This document shows positions 29,265 through 38,155 of a stretch of DNA of 64,000 nt, piece after piece. The stretch spans positions 248,001-312,000 of the forward strand of contig JAIXZW010000005.1 of assembly GCA_027489375.1 (NCBI GenBank), read 5' to 3'. A program made the position numbers and the translations under genes. How positions within the stretch are numbered: position 1 is the first letter of the stretch; every line of letters starts with the position of its first letter. Source of the stretch: Paracoccaceae bacterium. Lineage in GTDB: Bacteria; Pseudomonadota; Alphaproteobacteria; Rhodobacterales; Rhodobacteraceae. The notes beneath the pieces were generated by a model. It was given only the letters and a program-made list of their open reading frames with translations, had not been told where the DNA came from and ran no database searches.

Positions 29265-30593
29265 TCACACATAATCCCCGCGGCTCAACCCGTATTTCGC
29301 CATCTTCTCGTTCAGCGTCCGCCGCGGCAGGCACAGCTCGTCCATCACCGCCACGATCGACCCCTTGTGCCGCCGCATCGTGTTGTCGATCAGCATCTTC
29401 TCGAAGCTCTCGACATATTCCTTCAGCGGCTTGCCCTCGGTGGTCATGGCTGGCCCGGTCGCCTCGTTGTCGGCCATCAGGAGCGAGGCGATGGACCCCG
29501 ACCCCCGCCGGTTCTGCAAGACAGCGCGTTCGGCGATATTCACCAACTGCCGCACATTCCCCGGCCAGGGCGCCTGCAACAGTTGCGCCGCCTCCTGCGC
29601 CGTAACCTGAGGCGCATCGCAGCCGTATTCTTCCGCGAACTGCTCCGACATCCGCGTGAACAGTGTGAGTATATCCTCGCCCCGCACCCGAAGCGGCGGG
29701 CACAGGATCGTCATCGCCCCCAGCCGGTAATAAAGGTCCGACCGCAGCACATCCTCCAGCGTCTTGTCCGGCGCGTGCTCGTTGCAGATGGCGATGATCC
29801 GCGTCTCGGGCGGCATCCCCTGCTCGTTGATCAGCGTCAGAAGCCGCGCCTGCAAGGGCTGGCTCATCGCCTCGATATCCTCAAGACAGAGCGTCCCGCC
29901 CCGCGCCTCCTCGACCAGCGGGATCGTCCCCTCTTCCGACGGGCCGAACAGCTTCGCCACCAACTGGTCCTCGCTCCACGCCGCGCACGAGATGGTGACG
30001 AACTTCTTCGACGCCCGCGGCCCCACCGCATGCAGCGCATGGGCGACCAGCGTCTTGCCCGTCCCCGTCTCGCCGTCGATCAGCACATGGCTGTCCGCCT
30101 GCCCCAGATCGAGGATATCCTCCCGCAACCGGTCCATCGCGGGCGACCCGCCGATCAGCTTCTTCATCAGGACCGACCCGTCCGACAACTCCTTGCGCAG
30201 CGCGCGGTTGTCCAGCGTCATGCGCCGCGCCTGCGTGGCCTTCTTGGCAAGCTCGGTCATCCGGTCGGGGTTGAACGGCTTTTCAAGGAAATCGAAAGCC
30301 CCCACCCGCATCGCCTCCACCGCCATCGGCACATCGCCATGCCCCGTGATCAGGATCACCGGCAGCCCCGAATCCATGCTCATCAGCCGCTTCAACAGCG
30401 CCATCCCGTCCATGCCGGGCATCTTGATGTCCGACACGACGACCCCCGGAAACTCCGGCCCGATCCCCTTCAGCGCATCCTCGGCACTCGCATAGGTTTC
30501 CGTGTCGAACCCCGACAGCGCCAGCCACTGGCTGATCGACTGCCGCATATCCGCCTCGTCATCGACAATCGCCACCTTCATCGCACGGGCCAT
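29265..30593 (-). CDS. dctD: DctD-like response regulator lacking the GAFTGA loop
   Basis: A 442-residue NtrC-family regulator, partner of the DctB kinase. The receiver domain has VDDE (10-13), phospho-Asp D55 in VVVSDIKMPG, and K105 in LEKPF. The AAA+ domain has Walker A GETGTGKT (174-181), a Walker B-like GGTLCLEDIEAM, and arginines in LRSDLYYRL and WPGNVRQL. The segment between LFG (215-217) and GGTL is only 14 residues and contains no GAFTGA, the loop that contacts sigma54. A Fis-type HTH ends the protein (LPRRTLNEKMAKYGL). GAGG precedes the ATG by 7 bases. Confidence 0.85.
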   Translation of the reverse strand: MARAMKVAIVDDEADMRQSISQWLALSGFDTETYASAEDALKGIGPEFPGVVVSDIKMPGMDGMALLKRLMSMDSGLPVILITGHGDVPMAVEAMRVGAFDFLEKPFNPDRMTELAKKATQARRMTLDNRALRKELSDGSVLMKKLIGGSPAMDRLREDILDLGQADSHVLIDGETGTGKTLVAHALHAVGPRASKKFVTISCAAWSEDQLVAKLFGPSEEGTIPLVEEARGGTLCLEDIEAMSQPLQARLLTLINEQGMPPETRIIAICNEHAPDKTLEDVLRSDLYYRLGAMTILCPPLRVRGEDILTLFTRMSEQFAEEYGCDAPQVTAQEAAQLLQAPWPGNVRQLVNIAERAVLQNRRGSGSIASLLMADNEATGPAMTTEGKPLKEYVESFEKMLIDNTMRRHKGSIVAVMDELCLPRRTLNEKMAKYGLSRGDYV

Positions 30594-30609
30594 TCCAGCA
30601 CCTCTTCTT

Positions 30610-32388
30610 TTATTCCGCTGCTTCGATTTCCTTGCCGATCAGCGGAAGCTGCATCTCGAAGACCGCTCCGCCCTTTTCGGCCCCGTTCTTGTCGGCATTG
30701 CGCGCGGTCAACCGCCCGCCAAGGTCCGTCACGATCCCCGAACTGATCGCAAGGCCAAGCCCCACGCCCTCGCCCGGTTTCTTCGTCGTGTAGAAAGGCT
30801 CGAACAGGTTATCGAGATCCGCGATCCCGTGCCCGTTGTCGCGCACCGTCAGCATCGCCACCTCGCCCGAAGACAGGATCAGGTCGATCTGCGGCTCGGT
30901 CACGTCCCGCGTGGCATCCAGCGCGTTGCGCAGCAGGTTGATGATCACCTGCTCCAGCCGGATGCGGTCGGCCATCACCATGACCGGCACGCGCGGCAAG
31001 GTCCGCGTGATCCGCACCACCCGCAGCTTCAACTGCGGCTCCATCATCGACAGCGCCGAAGACAGCGCGGACCGAAGGTCCACAGGCTCGAACGCCTCGC
31101 CCCCCTTCCGCGCATAGCTCTTGAGCTGCCGCGTGATCGCCCCCATCCGCTCGATCAGGTCGTCGATCCGCTGGAAGCTGCTCAACGCCTCCTCGGGGCG
31201 CTTGCGCTGCAACAGAAGCCGCGCCCCCGCCAGATAGGTCTTCATCGCGGCCAGCGGCTGGTTCAACTCGTGGCTCACCGCCGCCGACATCTCGCCCAGG
31301 GCGGCCAGCTTCGACGATTGCGCCAAGGTCAGCTCGGCCACTTCCAGATCCTTCTGCACCTTCTCGCGTTCCGCGATCTCGCGTTGCAAGCGCGCGTTGA
31401 GCAGCCGGAGTTCCGCCGATTCCCGCTGAAAACTGATGGATTGCGACCACGCCTTGCGCGACAGCGCATAAAAGGCCGCCGCCATCAGGATGGCAAAGCC
31501 CATGATCTCCAGCGCTAGGATGCCATTCACCCGCTCGCGCACGGAATCATAGGCGGTGAACGTCATCATCTTCCAGCCGCGGAACGGCACCCGCGCCTCG
31601 GTCTTCATCACCGCCTCGCCGCGCACATAGGCGTCCGGCGGGTTCTGCGCCCAGTCGGCAGTCGCCTGCAAGGCACGGCCCAGCGCCCCCGTCGGGTCTT
31701 TCGCGGCCAAGGCCTCGTCCATCGGCAAGCCCCGCCAGCGCGGCTCGGTCGCAAGGATCACCGTCCCCTCGCTGTCCGTCACCAGCACCGCATCCTGCAA
31801 CCCCGACCAGGCGCGTTCGTATTTCGCAAGGTCCACGGCCACGACGATCACCCCCGCGGGCTTGCCGTCCACCAGCACCGCCCGCGAATAGGTGAACTCA
31901 TAGGCACCCCCATCCAGCGCCTGCGCGGTAAAGACCGTATCCTGCGTCCGCTGCGCATCGACGAAATAGGCCGACCCGCGATGGTTCGTCCCGAGCAGGT
32001 TCCGGTTCGTCGCCCCCACAGTCCGCCCGTCGCCATCCAGCAGCACGATAGAGGCAACCCCGATCTCGGCCTGCACACGGATCAGCTTTTGCGACGTGCC
32101 CGAAAAATTCTGCGACCGCAGCGCATCCGCCAGCGCAGGGTCCCCCGCCAGCAAAAGCGGCACCACGCTCGTGCGCTGCAACTCGGACACCATGTTGCCC
32201 GAGTAAAGCGCAAGCCGCAGCTCGGCGCGGTTCCGCGTCGTCTCGGTGAACCGCTCCGACAGCCAGCGGTTCGTGACAAGCACGACACCCGAAGCCAGCA
32301 ACACCACAAGCCCGACCGCCAGCTTCACACGCCACGACATGCGGCGTCCGCTTCCGGCCTCGTCCGATGGTAGTTCCGCGTCCTGCAT
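30610..32388 (-). CDS. dctB: DctB-like sensor histidine kinase for C4-dicarboxylates
   Basis: A 592-residue membrane kinase. One helix near residues 22-42 (KLAVGLVVLLASGVVLV) and another near 300-320 (ILALEIMGFAILMAAAFYAL) enclose a periplasmic double-PAS/Cache region (IGVASIVLLDGDGRTVGATN, RGSAYFVDAQ, VLVDGKPAGVIVVAVD). A coiled coil (RLLNARLQREIAEREK) leads to the H-box AAVSHELNQPLAAMKTY, N-box IINLLRNALDATRD and G-boxes VRDNGHGI and GVGLGLAISSGIV. It precedes dctD by 16 bases. No dctPQM transporter genes are in the window, so dicarboxylate sensing is inferred from the family. Confidence 0.85.
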   Translation of the reverse strand: MQDAELPSDEAGSGRRMSWRVKLAVGLVVLLASGVVLVTNRWLSERFTETTRNRAELRLALYSGNMVSELQRTSVVPLLLAGDPALADALRSQNFSGTSQKLIRVQAEIGVASIVLLDGDGRTVGATNRNLLGTNHRGSAYFVDAQRTQDTVFTAQALDGGAYEFTYSRAVLVDGKPAGVIVVAVDLAKYERAWSGLQDAVLVTDSEGTVILATEPRWRGLPMDEALAAKDPTGALGRALQATADWAQNPPDAYVRGEAVMKTEARVPFRGWKMMTFTAYDSVRERVNGILALEIMGFAILMAAAFYALSRKAWSQSISFQRESAELRLLNARLQREIAEREKVQKDLEVAELTLAQSSKLAALGEMSAAVSHELNQPLAAMKTYLAGARLLLQRKRPEEALSSFQRIDDLIERMGAITRQLKSYARKGGEAFEPVDLRSALSSALSMMEPQLKLRVVRITRTLPRVPVMVMADRIRLEQVIINLLRNALDATRDVTEPQIDLILSSGEVAMLTVRDNGHGIADLDNLFEPFYTTKKPGEGVGLGLAISSGIVTDLGGRLTARNADKNGAEKGGAVFEMQLPLIGKEIEAAE

Positions 32389-32445
32389 GGACCCTATCTA
32401 GGCCCGCATCCCTGCCCGCTTCAAGCGGTGCCGAAACAGGCGCAA

Positions 32446-33114
32446 TCAGGCAAGCGCCATCCCGCCCAAGAGCGAAGCGAAAAGCCCCGTCCCGTCCGTG
32501 CCGCCCGCCTTGGCATCCACAACCCGCTCGGGGTGCGGCATCATGCCAAGCACACGGCGGTTCTCCGACAGCACACCCGCGATATCGGCCATCGAGCCAT
32601 TCGGGTTCTCGGCATAGGTGAACGCGATGCGGTCCTGATCCCGAAGCGCCTTCAGCCCCTCGGCATCGATGGTGTAATTGCCGTCATGATGCGCGACCGG
32701 CACCTGGATCGCCGCCCCCTTGCCATAGGCGCTGGTAAAGGCGCTCTCGGCGGTGGCCACATTCAGCGTCAGCATCTTGCAGATGAACTTCAGCCCCGCG
32801 TTGCGCATCAGCGCACCGGGCAAAAGCCCCATCTCGGTCAGCACCTGAAAGCCGTTGCAGATGCCCAGCACATAGCCGCCGCGCGCCGCGTGCTGCTTCA
32901 CCGCCGCCCCGATGGGCGACTGCGCGGCAATCGCGCCGCAGCGCAGGTAATCGCCGAAGGAAAAGCCCCCCGGCACGCCCACGACATCCACCCCCGACGG
33001 CAGCGCCGTATCCTTGTGCCAGACGCGGACCACCTCGAACCCCGCCCGCTCGAAGCCGACGGCAAGGTCACGGTCGCAGTTGGACCCCGGAAAGGTGACG
33101 ACGGCGGCTTTCAT
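32446..33114 (-). CDS. purQ: Phosphoribosylformylglycinamidine synthase subunit PurQ
   Basis: A 222-residue glutamine amidotransferase that supplies ammonia to PurL in de novo purine synthesis. It starts MKAAVVTFPGSNCDRDLA, has GVPGGFSFGDYLRCGAIAA, the catalytic Cys in LGICNGFQVL and the His/Glu pair in MMPHPERVVD. Length is normal. The usual partner purS is not immediately upstream; a repeat element and a divergent-function regulator gene lie there instead. Confidence 0.96.
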   Translation of the reverse strand: MKAAVVTFPGSNCDRDLAVGFERAGFEVVRVWHKDTALPSGVDVVGVPGGFSFGDYLRCGAIAAQSPIGAAVKQHAARGGYVLGICNGFQVLTEMGLLPGALMRNAGLKFICKMLTLNVATAESAFTSAYGKGAAIQVPVAHHDGNYTIDAEGLKALRDQDRIAFTYAENPNGSMADIAGVLSENRRVLGMMPHPERVVDAKAGGTDGTGLFASLLGGMALA

Positions 33115-33204
33115 GGGCGCTCCTATCTCTGGCGGGATTTGCCCGTCCCCTTAAAGCAAAGCGCCCCGCGCTTCCAGACGGAAAGAACGCCCCGCGCCCG
33201 TCCC

Positions 33205-33273
33205 CCGCTTCCTCTCGCCCCAAATATCCTCGGGGGGTGAGCCGCAGGCGAGGGGGGCGGAAAGCCCCCCTTC
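33205..33273. repeat. Composite palindromic element, half copy F
   Basis: Right-arm version: CTTCCTCTCGCCC, CAAATATCCTCGGGGGG, CCGCAGGCG spacer, then the hairpin GGGGGGC-GGAAA-GCCCCCC (33251-33270). It lies between the AraC-type gene's end (33284) and purQ. Confidence 0.85.
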
Positions 33274-33283
33274 CTTTCCGGCC

Positions 33284-34294
33284 TCAGACCACGCGCCCGC
33301 GCCGCGCCACCGCAGGCGGCGCGCCATAGCGCTGGCGGAACGCTTTCGAGAAGGTGTTCACCGTCTGGAACCCGCAGGCATAGGCCACTTCGGACACCGA
33401 CATGTCCGTCTCCGACAAAAGCCCCCGCGCCCGCTCCAGCCGCAAACCGTTCAGGTATTGCTTGGGCGAGACGCCCACATGCTTCTCGAACAACCGCTCC
33501 ACCTGCCGCCGCGACACGCCAAGCTCGGCGGACAGCTCCACCAGATCGACCTCGCCGGTGATATTGGCCTCGAAGCGCTCGATCACCGCGACCAGCACGG
33601 GGTTGCGGATGCCGATGGTGGACGAGACGGACATCCTCTGCCGCAGATGCGCGGGCCGCTGCTGGCCATGCAGACACATGCGCAGCACGGCATCGGCCAG
33701 CTTCGGGCCGAAATTCCGCGCCACGATCTCGATGAACAGGTCCGTCGCCGCCGCCCCGCCCGCACAGGTCAGGATGCGGTCGTCGATCACGTAAAGCTGC
33801 TCCACGGGCTTCAGCTTGGGGTAGGTCTCGACGAAAGGCGGCAGGTTCTCCCAATGGAGCGTGAACTGCCGCCCCTCGAGTATACCCGCCTTGGCCAGCG
33901 CATAGGCACCGGAACAAAGCCCCCCCACGACCCGCCCCTTGCGCCACTCGCCACGGATGAAATCCGCCACCCGCTTCGTCGCACTCTTCTCCGGCTCCAC
34001 CCCCGCGCAGACAAAGACCATCGACTTCGGCTTCGTCTCGCCCAAGCCTCCGTCGACATTCACCTCCAGCCCGTTGGAACAGCGCACCGGCCCGCCGCTT
34101 TCCGACAAGACCTCCCATTCGAACAGCGCCTGCCCCGACAACTGGTTCGCGATCCGCAAGGGTTCGATGGCCGAGGAAAAGGCGATCAGGCTGAAGTTCG
34201 GCAAGACCACGAAAGTCAGCCGCAACGGTTCCGCGACCTTCGCCACCGGAACATGCGCGACACCCTTCGGGACGAAATCCCCCGCCGCCTTCAT
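33284..34294 (-). CDS. GlxA family AraC-type transcriptional regulator
   Basis: A 336-residue regulator with an N-terminal DJ-1/glutamine-amidotransferase-like domain (LRLTFVVLPNFSLIAFSSAIEPLRIAN, SMVFVCAGVEPEKSA, VVGGLCSGAYALAKAGIL) and a C-terminal double HTH (VDLVELSAELGVSRRQVERLF, then SVSEVAYACGFQTVNTFSKAFRQRYG). Homologues (GbdR, CdhR, ArgR types) sense betaine, carnitine or arginine derivatives; the ligand here cannot be told. It stands alone, with no obvious target operon adjacent. Confidence 0.9.
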   Translation of the reverse strand: MKAAGDFVPKGVAHVPVAKVAEPLRLTFVVLPNFSLIAFSSAIEPLRIANQLSGQALFEWEVLSESGGPVRCSNGLEVNVDGGLGETKPKSMVFVCAGVEPEKSATKRVADFIRGEWRKGRVVGGLCSGAYALAKAGILEGRQFTLHWENLPPFVETYPKLKPVEQLYVIDDRILTCAGGAAATDLFIEIVARNFGPKLADAVLRMCLHGQQRPAHLRQRMSVSSTIGIRNPVLVAVIERFEANITGEVDLVELSAELGVSRRQVERLFEKHVGVSPKQYLNGLRLERARGLLSETDMSVSEVAYACGFQTVNTFSKAFRQRYGAPPAVARRGRVV

Positions 34295-34372
34295 TCAGCC
34301 TCCCAAAGATTAACGTCACCGCAATACTTCCGGCAACGCGTGTGCATCACCTGTGCATTCCAGATTCGTCCT

Positions 34373-35179
34373 TCACAGCCCCCGAATGACCCCTCGAGCC
34401 GCTTCGGTCAAGGGGCCGACGGTACGCGAAAGAATCCCGATATGGTCATATATTGCAGGGTCCAGCATAGCATTCCGAAGGCTTGCCCCAAAGACCTGCC
34501 GCAGCTCGGTTCCGATGTTGAACTTCCGCACCGCCGTCTCCGCCACGATCCGCCGCCGCACCTCCGCCGCGATCCCCGACCCGCCATGCAGCACCAGCGG
34601 CAGGCCCGGCACCGCCGCCCCGATGGCGTGCAAGGCGTTGAAATCAATGACCGCTTCGGCTTCGGTCATCAGATGCAGATTGCCGACCGATACGGCCAGG
34701 GCATCAATCCCCGTCGCCGACAGCGCCACCGCCTCCGCCGGATCGGTCGCCTGCGAGGCGGCACCTCCGGCATAGCCCACCACCCCCAACTCCGCCTCGA
34801 CCGACACGCCCGCGGCATGGGCCATGTCGACAACCCGTTGCGTCACCTCGAAATTCTGCCACAGCGGCAGGGCCGAGCCGTCATACATGACCGACGAAAA
34901 CCCAGCCTCCACCGCGCGATGGCAGGTCTCGAACCCGTCGCCATGATCCAGATGGCACACCACCGGAACCGACGCGGCTTCGGCCAGCACACGGAACATC
35001 CGGCCCCAGACCTCCAGCGGCATATAGGCCCGCGCCCCCGGTCCGGCCTGCAGGATCACCGCCCGCCCCTCGGCTTCCGCCGCATCGACAAAGGCCCGCG
35101 CCTCTTCCCAGCCCAGCACGACAAGCCCCGCCACCGCGCGCGGCCCCCCCAGCACATCGGGCAGCGTGGCGACGGTCAT
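34373..35179 (-). CDS. Class II aldolase, likely IolJ-like (deoxy-ketogluconate phosphate aldolase)
   Basis: A 268-residue class II fructose-bisphosphate/tagatose-bisphosphate aldolase-family protein. Zn-site motifs are VPVVCHLDHGDGFETCHRAVEAGFSSVM-type sequence (His-Leu-Asp-His), VEAELG, and LPLVLHGGSGI. Being last in an operon with iolC and iolB, it probably cleaves 6-phospho-5-dehydro-2-deoxygluconate to malonate semialdehyde and dihydroxyacetone phosphate. The start overlaps the iolB stop by ATGA (35176-35179). A tagatose-bisphosphate aldolase role is the alternative. Confidence 0.8.
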   Translation of the reverse strand: MTVATLPDVLGGPRAVAGLVVLGWEEARAFVDAAEAEGRAVILQAGPGARAYMPLEVWGRMFRVLAEAASVPVVCHLDHGDGFETCHRAVEAGFSSVMYDGSALPLWQNFEVTQRVVDMAHAAGVSVEAELGVVGYAGGAASQATDPAEAVALSATGIDALAVSVGNLHLMTEAEAVIDFNALHAIGAAVPGLPLVLHGGSGIAAEVRRRIVAETAVRKFNIGTELRQVFGASLRNAMLDPAIYDHIGILSRTVGPLTEAARGVIRGL

Positions 35180-36015
35180 TTGAACTTCGCGATCATGTCC
35201 TTGATCCCCGGGATCGTCTCGATCTGATAGGCGTGCGAGGGCTGGAAGAACTGCACCAGCGGCCTTTGCGTCAACCCGCCAAGGATGGTGAAATAATACA
35301 TCTCGTACCCCGGCAACACGCAGCAGGGATGATAGCCCTTGTCCACGCAAACCGTTGATCCGTCGACGATATGATAGGCATCCCCCGCCTTCCCCTCCTC
35401 GCGCTGCAACATCTGCAGGCCCGACCCCTGCGCGGGGTTGAAGCGGAAGTTGTAGACCTCGTCATGCCGCGTCTCGATGGGCAAACGCTCGGTGTCATGC
35501 TTGTGCGACGGAAAGCCCGACCAGCCCCCCGCTCCCACGGTGTAAAGCTCCGACACCAGCAAGCGCCCGACCCGTCCGTGGTATTTCTGGCCAAGGATAT
35601 GCTTGATCTTGCGATGCGTCTTGGTGTCGTCCGACCCGTATTGCACAGGGTCGATGTCTTCGGCCCGCACCGCGAACGGGGCGTAAACCTCTTCGCAACG
35701 CGCCCCTGCGATAAAGCATTCCGTCTCCGTTTCCGCCACGATCCGCGCCGCCGCCCCCGTGGGCACGTAAACGCCCTCCGGCTCTCCGTCCCAGACGTTG
35801 ATCCGCCGCTTGCCGATATCGCCGAAACTCTCGCCGTCCACATCGACCCGCACCGTTCCCGTTGCCGGAACCACGCAGGTCTCGTAACCCTCCACCTGCG
35901 AAACGAATGCCTCGCCGGCCCTCAATCTGACAATGTTGAAGTAGCACAGCGGCACCAACGGATCATCCGCGCCGACGATCGCCAGATTGCCGTTGTCATG
36001 GGGCGGTATGTGCAT
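35176..36015 (-). CDS. iolB: 5-deoxy-glucuronate isomerase (IolB)
   Basis: A 279-residue cupin-type isomerase of the KduI/IolB family, converting 5-deoxy-glucuronate to 5-dehydro-2-deoxygluconate in inositol breakdown. Diagnostic stretches are the zinc-site SGFPSHKHDTERLPIETRHDEVYNFRFNP and the C-terminal YEMYYFTILGGLTQRPLVQFFQP. Two ATGs are available (36021, 36015); 36015 is chosen because AAGGA is then 8 bases away. Either way the start lies inside the last codons of iolC, so the genes are translationally coupled. Confidence 0.9.
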   Translation of the reverse strand: MHIPPHDNGNLAIVGADDPLVPLCYFNIVRLRAGEAFVSQVEGYETCVVPATGTVRVDVDGESFGDIGKRRINVWDGEPEGVYVPTGAAARIVAETETECFIAGARCEEVYAPFAVRAEDIDPVQYGSDDTKTHRKIKHILGQKYHGRVGRLLVSELYTVGAGGWSGFPSHKHDTERLPIETRHDEVYNFRFNPAQGSGLQMLQREEGKAGDAYHIVDGSTVCVDKGYHPCCVLPGYEMYYFTILGGLTQRPLVQFFQPSHAYQIETIPGIKDMIAKFK

Positions 36016-36940
36016 CTTCATGTTCCTTGATAAAACGTAAAAGCGCCGTGAGCGCGGGCATGGCGGGGGCGCAGCCCACACCCTGCACGACCATCGCCGC
36101 AACCGCCGATCCCTGCCGGACCGCTTCGCGCAGCCCCTCGCCGCGGGCCATCGCGGCCAGCAGACCGGCAAGGAATCCGTCTCCGGAACCCAATGGTTTC
36201 AAAGCCTTGACGGGAAACACCCCGCAGCGGAAGGCAACGCCGCCCGCGAAAACCTCGGCCCCTTCGGCCCCCATCTTGTAGACCGCAAGCGGCAGGCGGG
36301 CGGCATAATCGCGCCCCTTCTCCACCGCTCCGGCCAGCAGCCCGAATTCCTCGTCATTGCCGACGACCAGATCGCACAGGCCAAGCGCCCGCGCCGAAAC
36401 CTCGCGCGCCTCCTGCTCTCCCGCCCAGCTGTAGGGCCGGTAGTCGAGGTCGATCACCGTCACCGCCCCCGCCTCCCGCGCCCGTTCGAGGGCGCGGATG
36501 ACCGCCCCCCGCGACGGCTCTGCCGCAAGCGCGGTGCCGGTCACGACCAGCGCCCCGACCCTTGCGAAATCAACGGCTTCCGCGTCATCGACGGACAGCG
36601 CAAAGTCGGCGGCATGGTTGCGGTAGATCACCCCCTGCACCCCGGCGACCCGACTTTCGGTCACGGCAAGCGATGTGCGCCGCCCCTCGGAGACCACCCG
36701 CACATGCCGTGATCCGATGGCGTAATCGCGCAACCGCGCCAGCACGAAACGCCCCACCGCATCGTCCGAAACGCAACTCAACAGCCCGACCCCGGCGCCC
36801 AACCGCGCCAGCCCCGCTGCGATATTTCCCGCCGACCCGCCCAGCGCCGCGACAAAACGCTCGGCCTCCTCGACCGACGTTCCCGCCGGATCGGCATAAA
36901 GGTCCATTCCCGCCCGCCCCAAGACGACGAAGCGGTTCAT
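35996..36940 (-). CDS. iolC: 5-dehydro-2-deoxygluconokinase (IolC), PfkB family
   Basis: A 314-residue ribokinase-type sugar kinase. It begins MNRFVVLGRAGMDLYAD, a start typical of IolC, has the PfkB signature 1 region GGSAGNIAAGLARLGAGVGL, VTVIDLDYRPYSWAG, NDEEFGLLAG, and the catalytic GSGDGFLAGLLAAM. It phosphorylates 5-dehydro-2-deoxygluconate by family assignment. ATG 36940 is preferred to 36973 because the extra 11 residues are unlike the family and AGG is 6 bases upstream. First gene of iolC-iolB-iolJ, divergent from the dehydrogenase operon. Confidence 0.87.
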   Translation of the reverse strand: MNRFVVLGRAGMDLYADPAGTSVEEAERFVAALGGSAGNIAAGLARLGAGVGLLSCVSDDAVGRFVLARLRDYAIGSRHVRVVSEGRRTSLAVTESRVAGVQGVIYRNHAADFALSVDDAEAVDFARVGALVVTGTALAAEPSRGAVIRALERAREAGAVTVIDLDYRPYSWAGEQEAREVSARALGLCDLVVGNDEEFGLLAGAVEKGRDYAARLPLAVYKMGAEGAEVFAGGVAFRCGVFPVKALKPLGSGDGFLAGLLAAMARGEGLREAVRQGSAVAAMVVQGVGCAPAMPALTALLRFIKEHEDAHTAP

Positions 36941-37014
36941 TCCCAGCCTGCTTGTCAAAACGCTGTCCAGCATCCGAACCCCGTTGCCTTCATGCGTCCG
37001 CAGGATTAATCAGT

Positions 37015-37030
37015 TTGCAACCGGTTGCAA
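37015..37030. promoter_or_regulatory. LacI-family operator between the divergent iol operons
   Basis: TTGCAACCGGTTGCAA, a perfect 16-base palindrome with the central CG typical of LacI-family operators. It lies 18 bases before the dehydrogenase start and 75 bases before iolC. A one-mismatch copy precedes the local lacI-type gene. Confidence 0.8.
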
Positions 37031-37048
37031 TCATATTGGAGAACGCCC

Positions 37049-38155
37049 GTGCGCCCCATCGGAATCGGCATCGTCGGCGGCGGTTACATGGGCAAGGCGC
37101 ATTCGGTCGCCATGTCGTCGGTCGGCGCGGTCTTCGGCACGGCGCTTCGCCCTCGGCTCGAAATGATCGCGGCGACCACGCCGGAAAGCGCCGAACGCTA
37201 CCGCAGTGCCTACGGCTTCGCCCGTGCGACCTCCGACTGGCGTGAGTTGGTTAACGACCCGTTAAACGAAGCCATCGTGATCGCCTCGCCGCAGGAACTC
37301 CACCGCGAGATCGCGCTCGCCGCCTTCGCGCTCGGCAAGCCGGTGATGTGCGAAAAGCCGCTCGGCGCTTCGCTCGCTGACGCCCTCGCCATGACCGAAG
37401 CGGCGGAAGCCTCGGGCCTGCCGAACATGGTCGGTTTCAACTACATCCGCACCCCCGCCAGCCAATACGCCCGCCACCTGATCGCCAGCGGCGAGATCGG
37501 GCGCGTGGTATGGTTCCGTGGCGAACACACCGAAGACTTCGACGCCGACGCCACCAAACCCGCAAGCTGGCGCAACTTCGGCATGGCCAACGGCACGATG
37601 GGCGACCTGTCCCCGCACATGATCAACGCGGCCCTCGCCCTCATCGGCCCGATCCAGAGCCTCGTCGCCGACATCGAAACCGTCCACCCCACCCGCCCCG
37701 GCCCCCAAGGCCCGGTCGAGGTGACGAACGACGACCAAGCCCAATTCCTCTGCCGCTTTGCAAACGGCGCGATGGGGCATCTGTCGTTCAGCCGCGTGGC
37801 GACAGGCCGCAAGATGGGCTACGCCTATGAAATCACAGGCACAACCGGCGCCATCCGCTTCGACCAAGAGGACCAGAACGCCCTCTGGCTTTACAAATCC
37901 GAAGGGCCGACCGCACAGCGCGGCTTCCGCAAGATCCTGACGGGGCCGGAACATCCCGACTACCTGCCGTTCTGCCAAGGCCCCGGCCACGGCACGGGCT
38001 ATCAGGACCAGATCATCATCGAAGCCCGCGATTTCCTGACCGCCATCGAAACCGGCACGGCCGTCTGGCCCACCTTCCGCGACGGTCTTGCCGTCATGCA
38101 GGTGATAGACGCGGCGCACCGCTCCCACTCTTCCAGACAATGGGTAAACCTATGA
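37049..38155 (+). CDS. Gfo/Idh/MocA family oxidoreductase
   Basis: A 368-residue NAD(P)-dependent dehydrogenase. The N-terminal Rossmann motif is GIGIVGGGYMGKAH, followed by the family signature VMCEKPLG (residue about 95) and a second domain with MGDLSPHMINAAL. GTG at 37049 is chosen because GGAG lies 7 bases upstream and the protein then begins VRPIGIGIVGGG as in homologues. It heads an operon with an IolE-like enzyme and another dehydrogenase, so an inositol or related cyclitol is the probable substrate; a sugar cannot be excluded. Confidence 0.87.
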   Translation: MRPIGIGIVGGGYMGKAHSVAMSSVGAVFGTALRPRLEMIAATTPESAERYRSAYGFARATSDWRELVNDPLNEAIVIASPQELHREIALAAFALGKPVMCEKPLGASLADALAMTEAAEASGLPNMVGFNYIRTPASQYARHLIASGEIGRVVWFRGEHTEDFDADATKPASWRNFGMANGTMGDLSPHMINAALALIGPIQSLVADIETVHPTRPGPQGPVEVTNDDQAQFLCRFANGAMGHLSFSRVATGRKMGYAYEITGTTGAIRFDQEDQNALWLYKSEGPTAQRGFRKILTGPEHPDYLPFCQGPGHGTGYQDQIIIEARDFLTAIETGTAVWPTFRDGLAVMQVIDAAHRSHSSRQWVNL

